Assembly: GCA_019649035.1 (NCBI GenBank)
Contig: BMAT01001435.1
Coordinates: forward strand, 230,819-258,898
Reading direction: 5' to 3'
Length of the DNA: 28,080 nucleotides
DNA from: Elysia marginata
Taxonomy: Eukaryota; Mollusca; Gastropoda; Plakobranchidae
Part shown: piece by piece, positions 21,240 to 28,080 of the stretch
How positions within the stretch are numbered: the first letter of the stretch is position 1
Layout of the letters: each line of letters begins with the position of its first letter
Notes under the pieces: generated by a model
Seen by the model: only the letters and a program-made list of their open reading frames with translations
What the model was told of the DNA's origin: nothing
Databases searched by the model: none
Made by a program: the position numbers and the translations under genes

Positions 21240-24200
21240 GGGCGACCAAACTCATAAGCGCTGCGTTTAATCGTATAAATATTTGTGTTTCAATTGGAAG
21301 ACTACTTTAAACGCTTCTGTTTTGTAGTTGGTAAACAAAAGGGAAGAAAAATCCTGAGGTTGGCTCTTTACAGTACGTTTATTTTTTGAAGTACGACACT
21401 TAATTTTCAAACCTGAAAAATGGCCTAACGTTTTTCGTCGCCAGAAAATTTTTCATTCTTTTTATGCTCTTCAGAAACGTAGGAATCCCCTCCTCTTACA
21501 CATTGTTTCGAAAAGAATGGAGCGGAAAAAACACACATAGTTATGCAATTATGTTTATTCAATAGATCTACAGCTTTTTTAGAGAGGATTACAACCCATT
21601 AAACCCAAGGGACCTAACAACGCAGTACTGTGGACATCATTATGGCAAAAAAAAACTTTTTTACACTGTATGAGGGAATAATTGGTGTAGCTGTAACTTA
21701 AGCAGGAACGTGTATTTTATATGAACAATGGCGATTTTTAAGGGAGAACGCAACCTACCTTTAGTTAACATTGGTGATTTTAAGCGAAAAAATTCCATAG
21801 CATAATTTAACTCAGCGGATAATAAGCGAAACAGTCTAACAAACGGCAGTGTGATAGTATGACTGTAACATCTGAACAGCAACACTTGGGTAAAATCCTA
21901 TAAAAGGCGATAAAATTGTTTGACTTTCCCCCACCAAAAAAGGTTTCACAATGTTTTCATAGCTTTTCCAAGATAAGTCATTTTCTTTTAATTCTTTGAC
22001 TTGTTTCAATAGCTACGATAATTGACATCGAGGCTGTTGTGTTTCAATCAAAAGCAGTTATATCAGGCTAGTATTCTGCTGCTTCGTTTTTCTCATCTAA
22101 TAATTCACTTTGTTTGAAAACAGTAGAGCCCTCGTACATAATTACGTACCTGGAGCAACTTTGTATTTAAAGACATTAATGTATACAATACTGTCTTCAT
22201 AATCATAATTACATAGTCTTGTACTTTGCACCGTAATGGATTAAGGACATGTTCCATTTTGCTTTAAAATGAGATACGGGAAAAATCAATACAGTACATG
22301 ATATTGTAGATGTGGGCAAGTTATAAATAAGCTTAAGGTCTAAAAAAAGGTTTAATGTGGTTGTTTTAAAAGAGTTGGATCGTCAGCTGAAATGATGGAC
22401 TGAACACGTTAATATATAGGAAGAAAAAATATAATTGTCACTCTCCGCAGGACAGTGAGAAAGAAATCATAAATTGCTTCTTTCATAAGCATGTTGAAAT
22501 GGCGAGACATCTTTCAATGGTAGAATTTAATGAATTTATTTTGACCTTTTTGGTTTACGACATAAGGCACTGAAATCCATTTTGTGACAACGGGACTCAT
22601 GGCAAAAGTATGCAACTGATATAGCATAAGCGAGGCATGTGTTTAGTATGATGTGCTTTTTAAACAGTAGGTAGACAGCAAAACATCAATAAGCGAATGA
22701 GGAAAATCAGAAGGATACAAATTTAATAACCCAAAAAATTTAAGAACAAATTCGCTTTGCACATTAACACAGCAGAGTAACATTTTTTTAAAAGATGGGT
22801 AATGGGAAGAGTTTGAGTTGGTTACGAGGAGAAAGAGTTGTCTATAATTATGAGTATCGTGTGACACATAAAAAGATAACAACCGCTTCATAAAAGCTAT
22901 AGTCATTCATGAAAAAAAAGGTCATGTTTTATACTTATGCAAATGCATCTTCAATTTCAATAGAGGTTTAACTGAGAACAATCTAAACAATGCAAAATTT
23001 ACAAAAGTATTATTTTCAGGTGGTTAAAAAATGAAAAAAAAATAACATGCACATTAAATCACTTGGAATTTTTAAAGGTACACTATTTACATGGGTTGAA
23101 AGGCATAATACTCATCGTTTTGTTTTATCTGAAATTAAATCCAATAAAGCCTTCATTTCAAGAACAAATTATTTTATTAATGAAGCATCCGCGCGCAATT
23201 GTACTAAATTTGTTTTAAAATACCGTTTACGTTGGTTATGTCATTCAATACCTCATCGTTACCATCACCCGCATCAACGCAATCCTCATTATCAACATCT
23301 TTATCATCATTACCGGCAGTATTGGAAACCTTTTTTTTATCCTGTGTCAGTGAAGGGGGGGGGGGGCGTTATAAAAGGCTTCAAATTCATTTAACCTTTA
23401 AATTTCTACTTTTTAATTCCTCCTTTGTAAATCACATGACTCTAGGCCTGGTTTCAAAAGCATTACACTCAGCGCAGTCTTATTCACCCAAGGCTGGCAA
23501 ATCATTAAACTTTATGGAAGACATAACGCACACCATTCAGCTAGCTGCAAAAACATTTTGATTTCATTGATCTAGTACAAAAAAAAACACTTTTTATTGC
23601 TGAAAACCGATTGCATGGCCTTAAATGTACTAGCTGGCTGTATTTGAAACGCTTTTTTAAAATTTTAATCTTCAACATTTCTGGCTTGTTGAAGATCAAA
23701 TTTAGGTCAACAACATTATTTTCTCATTTACGACGATTGTCAAAACGTTATGGGATAGGGCTTCACACATATAAAAATTATAACCATAAGAGCATCAACG
23801 CAACATTGAAATTTTTCTTTTCAGTTATAGCAAAAATAAACAAGGGCTATCAATAACCCTACAGTGACATGGGTAAAGTATATAAGACTTAACACGCAAT
23901 GCAATACACAAAACCAGAGGAGAAATTGCAGGCTTAAAGCAAGCAAACTCGTTTACAGGCTTTATAACGTAATCGACAAAAATATAACATTATTTTTTTT
24001 ATTCCAAGTCCACAAAGCTGTAATAATTTCAGCACTCCTTAGAAGCACAAACAACCATATTATAGACTTATAATGCTGTAAAGTATGTTTTCGTTTAATA
24101 TATTATTACATCAAATCAGTTCATTTAGCTGAGTCATTCCTGAGTTATAGGCCCCTAGACAGTCGATCTGGAAATTCGGCAGACTTCAACCTAAACGTTC

Positions 24201-24570
24201 CCTTTGCCATATCATTCAGTAATGCACACCAACAAGTTTGGTAACAATGGTGCTGACGGAATCTTATCTGGGTCACGTGGCAGTTGATACAACAGCGACC
24301 TCATTCGTTTTCCGCCTGTCCAAGTCGAGTGTCTCCTTGCCTATTTCTTGGCAGCTTGCGCACCCGTTGCGGGGCACATTAGCAATTAAAAAAAACAATG
24401 CAGCACACATGAACGCTCTTAGAACGCTCTTGATACTCTTATCTCGTCGATAACAATAGTCACGTGATTACTTTTGGGGAGATGGAGGTCAACCTCATTG
24501 TTACTGATGTCTTGAGCGTATTACGTTTCTTTCTTTTTTTTCCTTCCAAAATGTTTCTTTTCTGACATTG
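21240..24570. other. Intergenic DNA, no gene supported
   Basis: AT-rich with isolated short open frames. Three points stand out and are treated separately: a 12-G run at 23355-23366, an ATC-rich hydrophobic frame at 23219-23353, and a relatively GC-rich patch at 24230-24460 that could belong to the 3' UTR of gene 2. Nothing here reaches the standard for a gene call. Confidence 0.5.
23998..24003 (-). promoter_or_regulatory. Candidate poly(A) signal for gene 2 (AATAAA)
   Basis: On the minus strand this is the first AATAAA I see after the gene 2 stop, about 1 kb downstream. A variant ATTAAA occurs at 24094-24099. A T-rich stretch with TTTTTGTCG follows. Weak evidence in AT-rich sequence. Confidence 0.3.
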
Positions 24571-25036
24571 CAAATTGTCCTCCAAACCAAGGTGACGCGC
24601 TGATGAACTTACCAGTGATAGTTTCTTTGAAGACCACCAAAGTGCCCGTCTTGTCTCTCAGATCATGGCTGTCTGGACTGCTTCATTGATTAACAGAATC
24701 ATCAGGGAATTCGAAGGGTGTGGTATAAACAAACTCTTACCAAGTAAAGAAGGCTACATATACTTACTAAACGTTTCCTTCTTCACAGAGTAAAATGAAC
24801 TCCAAGGCACTTTCTGCCCTCTGGTTAAAGAGTCTCTTTCTCTCAGTATGATATTACAGTTTGGTGAAAATCATTTTCTTTACGGCTATTTGGCTGAAGA
24901 GTTTGGGGAAACATGGGGTTTTGAGTCTTTTCTGGTTTGGACATATAGATAAACAGGTTTGGGGGGGGTGTATTTGGCTTGGTGTTCAGGAACCTTGACG
25001 AAACTACCACCAACAAACGGTGCTGAGGTATTACTG

Positions 25037-25207
25037 CTAGGCATACACCTCTTTGCCGTGCTGAGGGGGATGGGGGTATCCAGTTAGAGGCATAAACTGT
25101 AACCCGTTGTCCGTGACTTCATCGGGCGGGTCGTTGTTGCTCGTCTTGGGCCCCAAACACCGAACTGCGAATCGGAACTCTTCCGACATCTCTGAGCACA
25201 GTGTTTG
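25037..25207 (-). CDS. Kainate-type glutamate receptor gene 2, last coding exon (cytoplasmic tail)
   Basis: Fifty-six codons and TAG on the minus strand, with acceptor CTTACCACCAG|CAA in phase 0. The protein begins QTLCSEMSEEFRFAVRC, matching gene 1 exon D (QSLCQEMAQELRFAVRC) in sequence and intron phase, then diverges (LGPKTSNNDPPDEV) and ends HPPQHGKEVYA. The tail is short, 56 residues, against 125 encoded by exons D and E of gene 1. The final GKEVYA resembles the GKETMA that I recall ending vertebrate GluK2, a PDZ ligand, which makes a scaffold-binding role plausible. The ATG at 25237 that would extend the frame upstream lies in intron sequence and is not the start. Confidence 0.93.
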   Translation of the reverse strand, partial: QTLCSEMSEEFRFAVRCLGPKTSNNDPPDEVTDNGLQFMPLTGYPHPPQHGKEVYA

Positions 25208-27343
25208 CTGGTGGTAAGAATAAAGCGACACAATCATTTGAATTTAGTTTGTCTTGGGAAATGTTAAGCCTCGTTGCTGAATAAAAATAAAATCTCTATC
25301 GACAGCCCTCTATCTCTATGTAAATCAATTTGGACGACAAATAAAACAAAGTCTAGGCGTTTAAGAACGTTACGAAACGATTTCACTTTTGTTGTTGTAG
25401 AATAGTTTTCATTGACTAAAAGCAGATGAAAATTACTGAAAAAAAACAATTGACGGTTTCCGGTTCAGAATTAAGAACTAAATCGACTTGTAATGAAGAT
25501 TGTACAACTGATAACAATGTCAACTTGTTAGCACTTTAATATGCCATTTTTGGAACGTGTATTTTGGTTACTAAAATGCTTTAGGTGAATCAAACTTCTT
25601 TTGAAATTAATTAATTAGAGCCTTTTGAGAAAGTTGTAAAAAATAGAAAATTAGTTTTTTTTTCCTTCGTTAACAAATCACAAGTACAGGACATCAGAGC
25701 TGAATACGGGGAGGGTGGGTTAATTAACTCGGATACTTAATCCTTCCTGTCAAATACAGCATGTGTATAATGCCCATGTTTGGCATTCCAATATGTGTGC
25801 GGCCAATTTCGTGAATTCGTTTCATACAAAAAAAAATTATATCCCACCCACGCCTTTCTACCGAAATCTCATCTGTTTTTCTCCTAAAATTTCTCTTTCC
25901 CGTTTTCTCTTTCTCGTTTTCTCTTTCTGCTACTTCATCTCTCGATATATCTTTTTTTTTTGCATTTTCAGCTAACATAGTTTTATCTCAGAATGTAACA
26001 TTGCATGAAGATGCAATCGAGGACTGGTACTACTCTATCTCCAAATCATCTTCCCTCCACTACAGTAGAATTAAGTAACATCAAACTGGTTCTTCTTTAA
26101 ACGTGAAATAAATTCAATCAATTGATTTTTATGTGTCTTGCTGGTAAAAATGGTCTGAAAAACCCTTCCTGTTCCTCCCTCCCTCCCCCACCTCACAAAT
26201 AACATTTTTTCATGCTTTTTTTTCTTTTTCATCGATATTCTCGCAGGAAATGGTTTCCTTGCAACTTCTCGATTCAATTTTACAATCGGTCTGAGTGCAA
26301 ACAACGCTCAGTTAGAGGCCCTGCACACTTTGTACTCGATGCAAGCATCCCTTGGTTTCCTTTATTGCAGTCTGATAGATATCTATGTTAAGGGTACATA
26401 GTAAAGTATTCTTTAAAAGGTTTTAAATCCCTTTAGTTGCCCCAGCATGCTCTATACTGGGACCTAGTGAAATTAGGTAAATCTGTTACGATTGAACTAA
26501 TCTAATGAATTGCATTTATCTCTTGTTGTTTGTGCTAATCAAAATATGTAGCAAGGAGAAGCTATTGTGATGAAGATAACTATGAGAAATTACTTGTGCC
26601 ATAAGACAGTTTACTGACTTGAACGTTTAACAAAAATTAGTCATATTTCTGTGGAGAAAAGAATCACAAATAAAGACAGACAAAGACAAGTGCTTGATTA
26701 ACCAAGGAAAGACAAAGCTGAGAGCTAAGTACACGCTGTACTGGTTTAAAAGGGCCAGACAAAATCGATACCGAATAAGATTAAGAGTGAGACTGAAGAA
26801 AAGGGAAAATATTTTAGTTCAAAGAGGATATAGCTAGACAGGGCCAAATATGTAAGCATAACATTTCCCCCCACAATGTTAAAAATGGGTTTTTTTCGAG
26901 TCAGAAAAGATTGAAAAGCCAAAAGTGTGTCGAAATTGATTAGTCATTTGTTGGCAAAAAAGAACATAGGAGGGCGGGGCAAAAGTAATGTGGTAAGATG
27001 GATAAAGTTGGTAGAGGGTAGATAAATCATGCAAACAGTAGATGGGAGATATAGAAAATACATAAAAAGAGGAACGATCTGGTAGAGCATATAATAACCT
27101 CAACCTAAAAACCAAATATACCGTAATCGGACCCACATTGGATGGTCACACCAGGGTTACTATGCATGAGAAAATAATGTTTATACTCAACGTTTATAAA
27201 GCTCATCTAAAAAGTTTAAAACAGTGGGTTGAATTATGTAGTTTTCGCAAATCAAAATAAAAAAAAAAATTTTCTCATGTTTGCGAAATTACATTCTTTA
27301 TAAACTTCAGTTAGGGAACTATCATGTTTTGACTGGCACTCAC
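25208..27343 (-). other. Intron of gene 2
   Basis: This 2136-bp intron has a GTGAGT donor at 27343-27338 and a CAG acceptor at 25210-25208, both phase 0. It corresponds exactly to the gene 1 intron at 7497-8718. I see no alternative exon or mobile element in it; it is AT-rich with several homopolymer runs. Confidence 0.85.
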
Positions 27344-27499
27344 TTTATCCTTCCTGGCGTTCTTGCGAGCTTTCCACACAAACTCACATACAGAAACAAA
27401 GAAGCCCACTATAACTCCGCCCATCAGCACAACGAAGACTCCGCCTACATTCTCTACTCCTAACTCAGCTGCCTTGCCGGCCACGCCCCCTTCCTTGAC
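27344..27499 (-). CDS. Kainate-type glutamate receptor gene 2, exon with membrane segment M4
   Basis: Fifty-two codons in phase 0/0, acceptor AAATTTTTCAG|GTC and donor GATAAA|GTGAGT. The translation VKEGGVAGKAAELGVENVGG is the S2-M4 linker, VFVVLMGGVIVGFFVSVC is M4 (residues about 21-38), and EFVWKARKNARKDK is the basic cytoplasmic stop-transfer. ELGVENVGGVF, EFVWKARK and the placement of the exon are typical of invertebrate kainate-type receptors. It parallels gene 1 exon C, with one extra residue between the disulfide cysteine and the LGVENVGG motif. Confidence 0.94.
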
Positions 27500-28051
27500 C
27501 TGAAAAATTTAAGGGTTGACAGAGAATCTATCTCAAAATTAATCATTAAGTGAAATACAAAAGTTGAAGGAAATTGTAATGTGATTTTACAGTATAAAAC
27601 ACAGAGATGAAAAAAAATTAGCATAATTTGTACAATTTAATTTTAATAAGGTTTGAAATGATTAGTATGATCAAATAGCGTTACTGTGTATTCAATAATT
27701 ATTCCTACAAATGCTGTTACCGCCGCGACGTTGTTGTAAATCCTAAAACAAAAATAGTAATATTATTAACAAGAATGGCAAGAAAATACTATTAATTTTT
27801 ATTTAACAGATAAATTATCGTTATTATTACTATTAAGCTTATCATTATTATTATCAGTAATAATATTATTATTATTTTTTATTATATTTATTCTTTATTA
27901 TTATTGTTGTTATCATTATTATCATTATTATTATTATTATCATCATTGTTTTTCTTTATTATTATTATCATTATTGTTATTATAACTATGAACGTTATGT
28001 CTGCCATCGTTTGCAAGTCTGTATCGTTTTCTTTATTGTCTGTGTTCCCAC
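27500..28051 (-). other. Intron of gene 2 with (ATT)n tract
   Basis: This 552-bp intron has donor CAG|GTGGGA and acceptor TTTCAG, phase 0. Its central part, about 27817-27986, is a degenerate (ATT)n/(TTATTA)n microsatellite. No other feature is seen. Confidence 0.85.
27817..27986. repeat. (ATT)n microsatellite
   Basis: Interrupted ATT/TTATCA trinucleotides on the plus strand. Confidence 0.85.
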
Positions 28052-28080
28052 CTGACACTTGCCACCTCCTAACTCTTCCT
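28052..28080 (-). CDS. Kainate-type glutamate receptor gene 2, partial exon (end of S2)
   Basis: Only 29 bases of this exon are in the window. They encode EELGGGKCQ after two bases of a split codon, ending TGTCAG|GTGGGA in phase 0. GGGKC is the end of the KWW-x-GGGxC segment found in many invertebrate kainate-type receptors, and its cysteine is the second partner of the lobe-2 disulfide. The exon continues past the window edge. The call rests on a short match but is secured by phase and by the adjacent M4 exon. Confidence 0.85.

Noticed and set aside
23047..23394. 115-residue frame with His-rich segment
   Set aside because: The His run comes from ATC/CAT repeats, and the frame has no recognisable domain. 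A different frame in the same place is listed as a weak observation.

Overview
This is an AT-rich animal nuclear window. Nothing prokaryotic is seen: coding sequence occurs only as short exons bounded by splice sites, inside long non-coding stretches rich in microsatellites, minisatellites and tRNA-derived SINEs. The genes encode ionotropic glutamate receptors (iGluRs) of the kainate/GRIK type. Together with a CORE-type SINE and a CTAG/GGCC-rich repeat style this suggests a lophotrochozoan, most likely a mollusc and perhaps a gastropod. The taxon is inferred, not proven.

Layout. (1) 1-5679: no exon found. It is probably a long intron of gene 1 and holds a tRNA-derived SINE (463-768) with an 11-bp target-site duplication, two (CT)n tracts and one (GA)n tract. 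(2) 5680-12512, plus strand: the last five coding exons of a kainate-type receptor (gene 1). They encode the C-terminal half of ligand-binding segment S2, the fourth membrane segment and a 136-residue cytoplasmic tail. The exons join in phase (861 nt, 286 codons plus stop). (3) 12513-25036: between the two genes, with possible 3' UTRs at both ends, a CORE-SINE with (TAG)n tracts, two weaker tRNA-like or SINE-tail fragments, and no convincing gene. (4) 25037-28080, minus strand: the last three coding exons of a second kainate-type receptor (gene 2). Its upstream part lies beyond the window.

Genes 1 and 2 are tail-to-tail paralogs. Both have an ELGVENVGG/ALGVENVGG-type approach to the last membrane helix, a phase-0 intron just after that helix, and a conserved post-membrane motif (LC-EM--E-RFAVRC). 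Their C-termini differ completely, so they may assemble with different intracellular partners.

The most unusual feature is in gene 1. The exon/intron boundary at 5902/5903 is the first unit of an 8.75-copy tandem repeat with an exact 40-bp period (5881-6230), so the 5' splice site itself has been multiplied. The next intron appears to use a non-canonical GC donor (AAG|GCAAGT at 6684), required by reading phase and by the conserved cysteine. Two consecutive introns in the ligand-binding domain therefore have atypical 5' splice sites.
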